Shown in pieces: positions 33,690 through 41,409 of a DNA stretch of 64,000 nucleotides. This DNA comes from Neomoorella stamsii. Its GTDB lineage: Bacteria; Bacillota; DSM-521; Neomoorellales; Neomoorellaceae. The notes beneath the pieces were generated by a model. The model was not told the DNA's origin, made no database searches, and worked only from the letters and a program-made list of their open reading frames with translations. The position numbers and the translations under genes are program-made. Location: positions 1-64,000 of the forward strand of contig NZ_PVXL01000029.1 of NCBI RefSeq assembly GCF_002995805.1. The letters run 5' to 3'. Each line of letters starts with the position of its first letter. Position 1 is the stretch's first letter.

Positions 33690-34229
33690 TTGCAGGATGA
33701 TATTGCTGAAGTTCTGGTCGGCGCTGCTGAGATAAAAAAACGGGTAAAGGAAATGGGCGCGGCCATTAGCCGCGATTATGCCGGCAAGGACCTGCTGGTG
33801 GTTGGTATCCTCAAAGGGGCGATTATTTTCCTCGCTGACCTGGTGCGGGAGATTACCATTCCCCTCCAGCTCGATTTTATGGCCGTTTCCAGTTACGGCG
33901 CCGGGACCAACACCTCGGGAGCAGTGCGGATCTTGAAGGACCTGGAAGTGCCGGTGGAAGATAAGCACCTCCTGATTGTGGAGGATATCGTTGATACCGG
34001 CCTAACATTAAAATACCTGCTGGAAAATTTAAAGGCCCGCAAACCTTTAAGTGTGCGTTCCTGCACCATCTTGGACAAGCCCGAGCGGCGGCTGGTGGAT
34101 GTCCATGTCGATTACATCGGTTTTTCCATCCCGGATCATTTTGTCGTTGGTTACGGCCTTGATTATGCCCAGAAATACCGCCATTTGCCGGACATCTGCG
34201 TCTTAAAACCGGAGGTTTACGCCCGGTAG
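33690..34229 (+). CDS. hpt: Hypoxanthine phosphoribosyltransferase
   Basis: A 179-residue type I phosphoribosyltransferase. The PRPP-binding motif is [18 protein letters not shown], and the flexible loop [11 protein letters not shown] and terminal [19 protein letters not shown] are those of bacterial Hpt. It salvages hypoxanthine and guanine to IMP and GMP. TTG 33690 follows GGGGGAGGAA. GMP synthase follows in the same direction, so the two form a purine unit. Confidence 0.93.
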   Translation: MQDDIAEVLVGAAEIKKRVKEMGAAISRDYAGKDLLVVGILKGAIIFLADLVREITIPLQLDFMAVSSYGAGTNTSGAVRILKDLEVPVEDKHLLIVEDIVDTGLTLKYLLENLKARKPLSVRSCTILDKPERRLVDVHVDYIGFSIPDHFVVGYGLDYAQKYRHLPDICVLKPEVYAR

Positions 34230-34288
34230 AGATGAGATGGGAGAACGACCTCAAAAAATTGCAGTGTTTTAGCGAGGTTAGGTGTGAA

Positions 34289-35839
34289 ATGAGTAGTAAT
34301 AACAAGCAACCTGCGGAAATAGTCCTGGTGCTGGACTTCGGCGGCCAGTACAACCAGTTGATTGCCCGGCGCATCCGCGAAGCCGGGGTTTATTCGGAAA
34401 TGATTCCCTTTAATACACCTCTGAAGGAAATCCTGGCCCGGCAGCCTAAAGGGATTGTCTTTTCCGGCGGGCCGGCCAGCGTTTACAGCCCGGGGGCGCC
34501 CCGCATTGACCGGGCCCTATATGAGAGCGGCATCCCCATTTTAGGCATATGCTATGGCATGCAGCTCATGGCCCACGACCTGGGGGGCCGGGTGGAGGCA
34601 GCCGCGGGAAGGGAATACGGCAAAACCGAGCTTGAAGTAACGACTGACGACATCCTTTTTACCGGGTTACCCCGAACCATGCAGTGCTGGATGAGCCACG
34701 GCGACTATATCAGCGCCCCGCCGCCGGGCTTCCAGGTAACGGCCCGTTCGGCTTACACACCGGTGGCGGCCATGAGCGACCCGGGGCGCCGGCTTTATGG
34801 CGTCCAGTTTCACCCGGAAGTCAAGCACACGCCCCTGGGCCAGGAAATGCTCCGCCGCTTCCTCTTCCAGGTGTGCGGCTGCCGCGGTGACTGGTCGGTA
34901 AGCTCTTTCATTGAAGAGCAGGTAGCGGCTATCCGGGAGCGGGTGGGCGACGGCCGCGTCCTCTGCGCCCTGAGCGGCGGCGTCGATTCTTCCGTGGCCG
35001 CGGCCCTGGTGCACCGGGCCGTGGGCGACCGTTTAACCTGCGTCTTTGTCAATCATGGCCTACTGCGCCAGGGCGAGGCGGAACAGGTGCAAAAGACCTT
35101 TGGCCAGGCCCTGCAGGTGAACCTGGTTTATGTAGACGCCAGCGAACGTTTCCTGACTAAACTGGCAGGAGTGACCGACCCGGAAGAGAAGCGCAAGATT
35201 ATCGGCCACGAGTTTATCCGCGTCTTTGAAGAGGAGGCCAGGAAACTGGGGAAAGTGGATTTCCTGGTCCAAGGCACCCTGTACCCCGATGTGATCGAAA
35301 GCGGCACTGCGACGGCAGCCGTTATCAAAAGCCACCATAACGTCGGTGGCCTGCCGGAAGACATGGAGCTGGAACTAATCGAACCGCTGCGGCTTTTATT
35401 CAAAGACGAGGTGCGCCGGGTGGGGGAGGAACTGGGCCTGCCCGAGGAAATAGTCTGGCGCCAGCCCTTCCCCGGGCCTGGCCTGGCCATCCGTATCCTG
35501 GGGGAGGTTACCCCAGAAAAGCTGGGGATCTTACGCCAGGCGGATGCCATTGTAACCGAAGAAATCCGGCGGGCCGGGCTCTACCGGGAAATCTGGCAGT
35601 CCTTTGCCGTGTTGCCCTCCATGAAAAGCGTGGGTGTTATGGGCGACGAGCGCACCTATGCCTACCCCATTGTCGTCCGGGCCGTCACCAGCGACGATGC
35701 CATGACAGCCGACTGGGCGCGGCTGCCCTACGATTTGCTGGAGCGCATCTCTTCCCGCATCGTCAACGAGGTGCGCCACGTCAACCGGGTGGTTTACGAC
35801 ATCACCTCCAAGCCGCCGGCGACGATAGAGTGGGAGTAG
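34289..35839 (+). CDS. guaA: GMP synthase (glutamine-hydrolysing)
   Basis: A 516-residue enzyme. The N-terminal class I glutamine amidotransferase domain has [23 protein letters not shown] with the nucleophile cysteine, and GVQFHPEV with the catalytic histidine. The ATP-pyrophosphatase domain carries the P-loop [10 protein letters not shown], and the C-terminal dimerisation domain ends [17 protein letters not shown]. It makes GMP from XMP. ATG 34289 gives the usual family length; the frame is open back to 34232. Confidence 0.96.
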   Translation: MSSNNKQPAEIVLVLDFGGQYNQLIARRIREAGVYSEMIPFNTPLKEILARQPKGIVFSGGPASVYSPGAPRIDRALYESGIPILGICYGMQLMAHDLGGRVEAAAGREYGKTELEVTTDDILFTGLPRTMQCWMSHGDYISAPPPGFQVTARSAYTPVAAMSDPGRRLYGVQFHPEVKHTPLGQEMLRRFLFQVCGCRGDWSVSSFIEEQVAAIRERVGDGRVLCALSGGVDSSVAAALVHRAVGDRLTCVFVNHGLLRQGEAEQVQKTFGQALQVNLVYVDASERFLTKLAGVTDPEEKRKIIGHEFIRVFEEEARKLGKVDFLVQGTLYPDVIESGTATAAVIKSHHNVGGLPEDMELELIEPLRLLFKDEVRRVGEELGLPEEIVWRQPFPGPGLAIRILGEVTPEKLGILRQADAIVTEEIRRAGLYREIWQSFAVLPSMKSVGVMGDERTYAYPIVVRAVTSDDAMTADWARLPYDLLERISSRIVNEVRHVNRVVYDITSKPPATIEWE

Positions 35840-35910
35840 GTAGAAATATTGCTAAGGCCTGGAGCAGCGAGTTATACTTTATAATGAGGGTCTGGTAAGG
35901 GGGGTTATTC

Positions 35911-36080
35911 ATGCTCAGCAACTATAGGCACGTTATACAAAGATCAGTTCAGGTTACCTGGGACAACTGGTCGAGTGGCCTGAGGTAATAACTGAAGGGG
36001 AAACCCTGGAAGAATGTAGAGAGATGCTTAAGGATGCCCTGCAGGAGATGATTCTGGCCTACCGCCAGCAAAATAAGTAA
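35911..36080 (+). pseudogene. HicB-like antitoxin remnant with frameshift
   Basis: From ATG 35911 (AAGGGGGG upstream) the frame reads MLSNYRHVIQ. The family pattern continues in another frame as GYLGQLVEWPEVITEGETLE, ending in LKDALQEMILAYRQQNK and TAA 36078. This matches HicB/UPF0150 antitoxins, but a single-base shift near 35935 separates the start from the body. No hicA toxin is next to it. It is either a decayed gene or a sequence-level indel. Confidence 0.65.
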
Positions 36081-36230
36081 ATTCCTTCAGGTGGTGTTTA
36101 CTAGACCTGGGGAAAAATAGAAAAGGTACTAGCCAGGAAGCGGCAAGATATGCTAAAATAGGACAGGATACGCAAGACTGAGCTGGCCTCACCAACCGGG
36201 GACTCTGTTCCTGAAGGGGGGTGAGGCGGG

Positions 36231-36320
36231 ATGATCGGGATTGCAGAAGCGATTCAACTGGTAATTGCCGTTGTGCTCTTTATATCCCTGGTTGTCTCTA
36301 TCGTCAACCTGAGGAAATAG
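36231..36320 (+). CDS. Small hydrophobic peptide, candidate holin-like type I toxin
   Basis: A 29-residue peptide from ATG 36231 behind GGGGGGTGAGG. It is one predicted transmembrane helix (about residues 5-25, rich in V, I and L) with a short basic tail NLRK. Size and pattern fit the Firmicute holin-like/Fst-type toxins. An extended -10 promoter (TGCTAAAAT, 36151-36159) lies about 70 bp upstream. A perfect 15-bp hairpin follows the stop codon immediately, and a strong convergent promoter lies beyond it, the arrangement of type I toxin-antitoxin loci. Function is inferred from architecture. Confidence 0.6.
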   Translation: MIGIAEAIQLVIAVVLFISLVVSIVNLRK

Positions 36321-36360
36321 ATTGACCTCTTACTTCTGCACAAGTAAGAGGTCAATTTTG
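36321..36360. terminator. Perfect 15-bp hairpin, possible bidirectional terminator
   Basis: ATTGACCTCTTACTT (36321-36335) is the exact reverse complement of 36342-36356, loop of six bases, followed by TTTTG. A second small hairpin (GCCTC 36362-36366 with GAGGC 36375-36379) follows. It can end the toxin mRNA and also form within a converging antisense RNA. Confidence 0.85.
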
Positions 36361-36408
36361 AGCCTCGGTTGCGTGAGGCACCCACAGCCTTAAGTTTTGC
36401 GTATCCCT
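36325..36408 (-). ncRNA. Predicted convergent antisense RNA of the small-toxin locus
   Basis: A strong minus-strand promoter, TTGACA (36444-36439) and TATACT (36420-36415) with 18 bp between, directs transcription toward the toxin gene. No protein gene lies downstream on that strand. An RNA starting near 36408 would cover the toxin 3' end and its hairpin. The RNA ends are estimates. Confidence 0.5.
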
Positions 36409-36475
36409 ATTTCAAGTATACATACCTCTAGTAATAGTTGTCAAGTTAAGGCGGCGAAAAGCCGTCATTTTATTT

Positions 36476-36725
36476 TCACCTTGCGTTTATCACCCGCCGG
36501 GCACCGCGGTAGCGGCGGCCCCAGTAGTAAGGATCATCAATATTATCGATAGCTACCCCTCCGGGAACTGGAGGCGCTGATAAATTTACCGTTGCCCAGG
36601 TAAATGCCGACATGGCTGATGCTCTGGCCGTAGGTATTGAAAAATACCAGGTCGCCCACCTGGAGATCAGTTTTGTCGACGTGACGGCTGGCACTTGCCT
36701 GCTCAAATGTAATGTGTGGCTCCAT
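36476..36725 (-). pseudogene. C-terminal fragment of an NlpC/P60 cell-wall peptidase
   Basis: Minus-strand pieces read QVGDLVFFNTYGQSISHVGIYLGNGKFISASS, continuing in another frame as GGVAIDNIDDPYYWGRRYRGARRVI. This is the C-terminal catalytic half of NlpC/P60 enzymes (with the GISHVGIY histidine). The catalytic cysteine half and signal peptide are missing, and one frameshift lies near 36565. It is a remnant. Confidence 0.75.
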
Positions 36726-36945
36726 ATTATATTTTTCTTAAAAAACGGGATTAAAGTGTATACCTATTACTTTTGCCTATTGAAGAGGGCTTATTAGCAT
36801 GAAAAATATGCATAAACCCTAAAGGCCTTTTCAATAAAAAATAGAAATAAATTTTTAAAATACTTAGCCAGAAAATAATTAAGGAAGGAGGAAAAAACAA
36901 AAAAGAAGCTGAGGTAAGGGTAATATTTTAATGAGGGGGATTGCT

Positions 36946-37158
36946 ATGAGTCAAGTTCCTACAGCGCCATCAACGCCACCAGAAGCTCAAGGGGGAAAAA
37001 TGGTGCAGGAATTGAAGGTAATGGAGGTTTCTGAAGCCTTACTGCCGGAAGTTTATAGCAATAAAAAATTACATGTACTGGAAAAACCGCGGCCCCTGGT
37101 TTTTACTAGCGAGGGCAGGCTTTATCCAGTATTTGGAGTTACTAAGGAGGATTTTTAA
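36946..37158 (+). CDS. Small hypothetical protein preceding the MtaA-like genes
   Basis: A 70-residue protein from ATG 36946, with GAGGGGG at 36933-36939; an in-frame ATG at 36931 overlaps that site. It has no membrane segment or cysteine motif. The N-terminus is Pro/Ala/Gln-rich, and the rest ends VFTSEGRLYPVFGVTKEDF. It is 2 bp from the following methyltransferase-like gene and must be translated with it. I do not recognise the family. Confidence 0.6.
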   Translation: MSQVPTAPSTPPEAQGGKMVQELKVMEVSEALLPEVYSNKKLHVLEKPRPLVFTSEGRLYPVFGVTKEDF

Positions 37159-37160
37159 TC

Positions 37161-38177
37161 ATGGCTACCATGAGCCCGAGGGAAAGGGTGTTGCGGGCCT
37201 TAAACCGCCAGTGGGTGGACCGTATTCCTGTCGGTAACCCCACCTCGGTGGCTACCGTTGAATCTATGGAGGCATGCGGCGCTTATTTCCCCGACGTCCA
37301 CCTGGATGCGGAGAAAATGGCCACCCTGGCGGCCACCGGCTACGAGATACTGGGGTTTGATACTATTGCCCCGTATTTCAGCGTCCAGCAGGAGGCCGCG
37401 GCCTTTGGCCTGAAAATGAACTGGGGAACCATCGACTCTATGCCCGATGTCCTGGAAAACCCCTTTGAAGATCCCGAGGATATCGTTATCCCGGCCGACT
37501 TTTTAGAACGGCCTTCTATCCGTACCGTCCTAGATGCCCTGCGTATCTTAAAAAAAGAATACGGGGATCACGTTTGCCTGGTAGGCAAAGTTATGGGTCC
37601 CTGGACATTATCTTATCATCTCCACGGCGTCCAGAACTTCCTGATTAAAACCATCCTGGAGCCGGATAAAGTGAGGCGCTTCCTGGATAAGCTCAAAAGC
37701 CTCTCGGTAATGTTTGCCAACGCCCAATTTGCTGCCGGGGCCGATGTAGTGACGGTGGCCGACCACGCTACCGGTGATCTAGTAAGCGGTACCTGCTACC
37801 GCGATTTTCTCCTGCCGGTCCATCAGGAAATGACCAGACAGATAAACGGTCCTACCATCCTGCATATTTGCGGCAATACTACCGACCGTCTTGACTATAT
37901 TGCCCAGGCCGGGTTTAATTGTTTTCACTTTGATTCCAAGGTCAATCCACGCAAGGCCCATGAAATTGTCAACGGCCGAATTTCCTTGACGGGAAGTATC
38001 AACAACCCGGTTACCCTTTTTAATGGCACGCCGGAGGATGTTCGCCAGGAAGTATTTGCCAACTGCGAGGCCGGCATCGAAATTATTTCCCCGGAGTGCG
38101 CTATACCCTTACGGACCCCCAATGCCAACCTGAAGGCCATCGTAGCTGCGGTGGAAGAATACTGCCGCGCCCATTGA
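37161..38177 (+). CDS. MtaA/MtbA-like methyltransferase (URO-D fold)
   Basis: A 338-residue zinc methyltransferase of the MtaA/CmuA group. Zinc ligands expected for the family are present: H235 and C237 in LHICGN, and C313 in SPECAIPLRTPN. Other family stretches are GKVMGPWTL and VVTVADHATGDLVS. Such enzymes move a methyl group between a corrinoid protein and a thiol or, in acetogens, possibly tetrahydrofolate. No corrinoid protein or substrate-specific MtaB lies alongside; the corrinoid operon 28 kb away is one possible partner. GGAGG precedes ATG 37161 and a terminator follows the gene. Confidence 0.85.
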   Translation: MATMSPRERVLRALNRQWVDRIPVGNPTSVATVESMEACGAYFPDVHLDAEKMATLAATGYEILGFDTIAPYFSVQQEAAAFGLKMNWGTIDSMPDVLENPFEDPEDIVIPADFLERPSIRTVLDALRILKKEYGDHVCLVGKVMGPWTLSYHLHGVQNFLIKTILEPDKVRRFLDKLKSLSVMFANAQFAAGADVVTVADHATGDLVSGTCYRDFLLPVHQEMTRQINGPTILHICGNTTDRLDYIAQAGFNCFHFDSKVNPRKAHEIVNGRISLTGSINNPVTLFNGTPEDVRQEVFANCEAGIEIISPECAIPLRTPNANLKAIVAAVEEYCRAH

Positions 38178-38206
38178 AGTTAGAGCTAGAGTAAGGAACT
38201 GGCAGG

Positions 38207-38234
38207 ACCCCCGGAATGGAACCGGGGGGTTTTG
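38207..38234 (+). terminator. Intrinsic terminator after the first MtaA-like gene
   Basis: CCCCCGG (38208-38214) pairs with CCGGGGG (38222-38228) across a short loop, followed by GTTTTGCTTTTT. Confidence 0.85.
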
Positions 38235-38372
38235 CTTTTTCTGTAGCGGCAGGAGAACAGGTTACTATCGCGAATTTTCTTTATGATAGCAGTTTTATTG
38301 CTGGTATACAATGGCCCCATCAAGCGGATTGTTTTAAACGAGACATTTAACCCTGGGAGGTAGGATTTATTT

Positions 38373-39554
38373 ATGTTCCACCAGGAATTAATCCAGCCCC
38401 TGCTTGATCGGGCCGCGACCCTCTGGCAGGCGACAGTTGAAATCGTTAATCCTGAAGGGGTTGTGGTGGCCAGCTCGGAGCCAGCCAGGGTTAATTCAGA
38501 GCGGCCGGAAGTACGGTTGTTGGCGGCGGGCAAGATGGGAAACGGGGCTGGCGGAAAGAATAACTTCCTTCCTTTGATGATAAATGATCAGGTGATCGCC
38601 TGGCTGTGCTGGGACGGTCCAGCCCCCAAAGAAACCTTAAGTTTATTGCAAGCAGCCCTGCAAGGAGTGATGGCGGCAGCCAGGCGGCGGGACGAGCATT
38701 ACTATACTGCCCGGGAAGAGGAAGCCCTCCTCAGCGCCCTCCTGGACCGGGAGGCGGCTTCCCAGGTAGAAGAATTAAAGTTGCGGGGGCTGAATTCAGG
38801 TTATGATTTCAACCTGCCCCGGGCCGTTATTGTGTTGCGGCTGGAGCCGAAAGAGAACCGTTACTTTAACATCAATTTACACCTTGGTTACGATGTCACG
38901 CGGGAACAGTTAAAGGGAGAAATCCTGGAGCAAATAAAAGGCGATCTTTATCTTACCGCCCAGGACCTGGTAGCCTTTTACGGCGAAGATTATCTGGTCA
39001 TTTGTAAGGCCTTTTTAGACATTGAGAATTTGTCTCGCCTTTACCAGGCCCTGGATGTTATTGGCAACCATCTTTATGAGCTTATCAAGGGCAACCATCT
39101 TTTTGCCGTTCAGGTAGCCTATGGTAGTATTGTAACTGAAATTGCCGGTTTAAGGCAGTCCTACCAGGAGGCAGTGGAATTAATTACCCTGGCGCGTTTA
39201 TGCGGCGAAAACAGCGGCTTCATCGACGCCGAGGCCATCCTTTTTGAAGCCATGGTGTGCGCCCTGCCGGGCCGCTTGACCAGCAGGTATCTAGAACCAT
39301 TGTCCCAGAAGATAGAAGCAGCTGGCGAAGAAGGGGTGCAGTTACTGGAAACCGTAGAAGCCTGTATTAATAACAATATGAACATCAAGAAAACAGCCGA
39401 GCAGTTATATCTGCATCGCAATACCGTAACCAACCGGGTGGAGAGAATCAAGCAAATAACGGGTCTGGACCCGGGAACGGGCTTTCGCGCCCTTTTCTGG
39501 TTGAAGATGCTGGCGGTATACCGGCGGTTAATGCTGATGCAGGGGAAAAGGTGA
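38373..39554 (+). CDS. PucR/CdaR-family transcription regulator
   Basis: A 393-residue regulator. The N-terminal 130 residues look like a CdaR-type sensory domain (EIVNPEGVVVASSEPARV). The middle is a degenerate GGDEF-like region, and the C-terminal 60 residues are the PucR helix-turn-helix (NNNMNIKKTAEQLYLHRNTVTNRVERI). GGGAGG precedes ATG 38373. It lies between two paralogous MtaA-like genes and is 6 bp from the second, so it probably controls one or both in response to a small substrate. Confidence 0.88.
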   Translation: MFHQELIQPLLDRAATLWQATVEIVNPEGVVVASSEPARVNSERPEVRLLAAGKMGNGAGGKNNFLPLMINDQVIAWLCWDGPAPKETLSLLQAALQGVMAAARRRDEHYYTAREEEALLSALLDREAASQVEELKLRGLNSGYDFNLPRAVIVLRLEPKENRYFNINLHLGYDVTREQLKGEILEQIKGDLYLTAQDLVAFYGEDYLVICKAFLDIENLSRLYQALDVIGNHLYELIKGNHLFAVQVAYGSIVTEIAGLRQSYQEAVELITLARLCGENSGFIDAEAILFEAMVCALPGRLTSRYLEPLSQKIEAAGEEGVQLLETVEACINNNMNIKKTAEQLYLHRNTVTNRVERIKQITGLDPGTGFRALFWLKMLAVYRRLMLMQGKR

Positions 39555-39560
39555 TTACCA

Positions 39561-40601
39561 ATGCCTGGTAAAGAACTAATGGCAGGCAGCGAGAGGGTAA
39601 TAGCGGCTCTACGGGGAGAAGAAGTTGATCGCTTACCACTGATCACGCCTACTTCGGTAGCTACTGTGGAAAGCATGACCGCCATCGGAACTTATTTCCC
39701 GGAAGCCCATACCGACGCCTATAAAATGGCTGCCTTGGCGGCGACCGGCCATGAACTCCTGGGCTTTGATACCGTGGCTCCCTACTTCAGTATCCTGCTG
39801 GAGGCAGCGGCCCTGGGCTGCGAAGTGGACTGGAACCAGGTAGATGCTATGCCGGTAATAAAAAAGAACCCCCTGCAAAAATGGGATGACTGGCGCCTGC
39901 CGGCCAACTTCCTGGACCGGCAACCGGTTAAGGCCCTCCTGGCGGCCATTGGCCTCCTGAAAAAGCGCTACGGTAAACGGGTGGCCGTGGTGGGCAAAGT
40001 AATCGGTCCCTGGACCCTGGCCTACCACCTGTTTGGGGTGCAGAATTTCCTCCTGGGACTGGTCCTGGAACCGGAGACGGTCCGGGAACTCCTGGGGAGG
40101 CTCCTGACCGTCCCTTTAAAACTGGCCACAGCGGAAATAGAGTCCGGGGCCGATGTCCTCACCTGGGCTGACCATACTACCAATGACCTGGTGAGTGCGG
40201 CGGCGTATCGCGATTTTCTTTTACCATTGCACCAACAAGCCATGAAGCAGCTACCCACGGACTGCCCGGTAATATTGCATACCTGTGGACGGGTTACTGA
40301 CCGCATAACCTATTTTGCCGGGGCTGGTTTTACTGCTTTTCATTTTGATTCTCGCAATCCGCCAGAACAATTATTATCCCTGGCCAATGGTCGGCTAACA
40401 CTAATTGGTGGTATCAATAATCCCCAGACCTTGCTCAATGGTAAAGTAGCTGAGGTAAAGAAAGAAGCAGAGCGGCTGTTGCAGGCGGGCATTAAGCTGG
40501 TCACGGCGGAGTGCGCTGTCCCTCTCCGTACACCCAACCAGAACCTGCGGGCCATAGTCCAGGCAGTCCGCGATTTAAGCCGCTGCCACCGGAAAAGCTG
40601 A
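39561..40601 (+). CDS. Second MtaA/MtbA-like methyltransferase (URO-D fold)
   Basis: A 346-residue paralogue of the protein at 37161-38177, with the same zinc pattern: H240 and C242 in LHTCGR, and C318 in TAECAVPLRTPN. GKVIGPWTLAYHLFGVQNFL is nearly shared with the first copy. It starts 6 bp after the PucR-type regulator. As with its paralogue, the methyl donor and acceptor are not revealed by the neighbours. Tandem divergence suggests two related substrates or acceptors. Confidence 0.85.
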   Translation: MPGKELMAGSERVIAALRGEEVDRLPLITPTSVATVESMTAIGTYFPEAHTDAYKMAALAATGHELLGFDTVAPYFSILLEAAALGCEVDWNQVDAMPVIKKNPLQKWDDWRLPANFLDRQPVKALLAAIGLLKKRYGKRVAVVGKVIGPWTLAYHLFGVQNFLLGLVLEPETVRELLGRLLTVPLKLATAEIESGADVLTWADHTTNDLVSAAAYRDFLLPLHQQAMKQLPTDCPVILHTCGRVTDRITYFAGAGFTAFHFDSRNPPEQLLSLANGRLTLIGGINNPQTLLNGKVAEVKKEAERLLQAGIKLVTAECAVPLRTPNQNLRAIVQAVRDLSRCHRKS

Positions 40602-40664
40602 CATTGCTTCCCCCAGGACAGTATGTTAAAATGAAGGCGTTAAATATCTTTGACTGGTGGCATC

Positions 40665-41300
40665 ATGGTAAGGGAACTTATAAAGGATCTGGTAGTCAAC
40701 TTCCAAGTTGAGGATAAAAGGAACAGGAAGGGTTTCTTTTTCGTCGTTTCCGGGCCTTCCGGGGTGGGGAAGAATACCCTGTTGAACTATGCCCTGGAGC
40801 GGGTCCGGGGTATTTACTACCTGCCCTCAATAACCACCCGCCCCATGCGACCGGGGGAAGCCCAGGGCTTCCCGTATTTTTTTATCAGTAAAGCTTATTT
40901 TGAAGCAATGATCGCTCAGGGAGCCTTCCTGGAATGGAAGCAGATTCATTCCGGGGACTACTACGGTACCCATTTACCGACAATTGTTTATGCCCTGGAG
41001 AACGGCTATGATATTATTACCGACATGGATGTCCTGGGATGCGTTGAGGTCATGGAGCGCTTCCCTGAAAATGTCGTCCCGATTTTTATTGCCCCGCCAA
41101 GTATGGAAGAATTGCGCCAGCGGCTGGCCGGGAGGGAAAAGGACGCCGGGGTGATAGCCAGAAGGATGGAACGGGTGGACATGGAAATGGGCTATGTCGA
41201 TAGGTACCGGCACGTGATCGTTAACGACGACCTGGAGCGGGCCGGGAAAGAGCTGGTCCGGATTTTAGAGCAATATTCCCAAAGTGGTACTAAAAAGTAA
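40665..41300 (+). CDS. Guanylate-kinase-like P-loop kinase
   Basis: A 211-residue protein from ATG 40665 (GGTGG upstream; TTG 40650 is alternative). The P-loop is VSGPSGVGKNTLL with Asn in place of the usual Ser/Thr after GK. The GMP-binding stretch SITTRPMRPGEAQGFPYFFIS, the lid RLAGREKDAGVIARRM and the NDDLERA end follow Gmk. It phosphorylates GMP or a related nucleotide. The GKN change and the place after a methyltransferase gene make a specialised paralogue possible; the housekeeping gmk may lie elsewhere. Confidence 0.78.
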   Translation: MVRELIKDLVVNFQVEDKRNRKGFFFVVSGPSGVGKNTLLNYALERVRGIYYLPSITTRPMRPGEAQGFPYFFISKAYFEAMIAQGAFLEWKQIHSGDYYGTHLPTIVYALENGYDIITDMDVLGCVEVMERFPENVVPIFIAPPSMEELRQRLAGREKDAGVIARRMERVDMEMGYVDRYRHVIVNDDLERAGKELVRILEQYSQSGTKK

Positions 41301-41370
41301 GGGCTAACTGTCCAGCCTCGGCAGAGGCTGAAAAAATCAGCCCAGAGCTTAAGCTGGCCGATTATTTTCA

Positions 41371-41408
41371 CCCGGGGAGCGACATATCAAGGCAGTCCCC
41401 GGGCTTTT
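41371..41408 (+). terminator. Intrinsic terminator between convergent units
   Basis: CCCGGGG (41371-41377) pairs with CCCCGGG (41397-41403), followed by CTTTTTC. It ends the rightward gmk-like transcript just before the leftward cyd operon stop. A second hairpin, CAGCCTC/GAGGCTG, lies at 41313-41330. Confidence 0.75.
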
Positions 41409-41409
41409 T

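Noticed and set aside
36231-36320. Small ORF as random noise
   Set aside because: I considered dropping it because of its size, but kept it as a candidate because the ribosome site, perfect terminator hairpin and convergent promoter agree.
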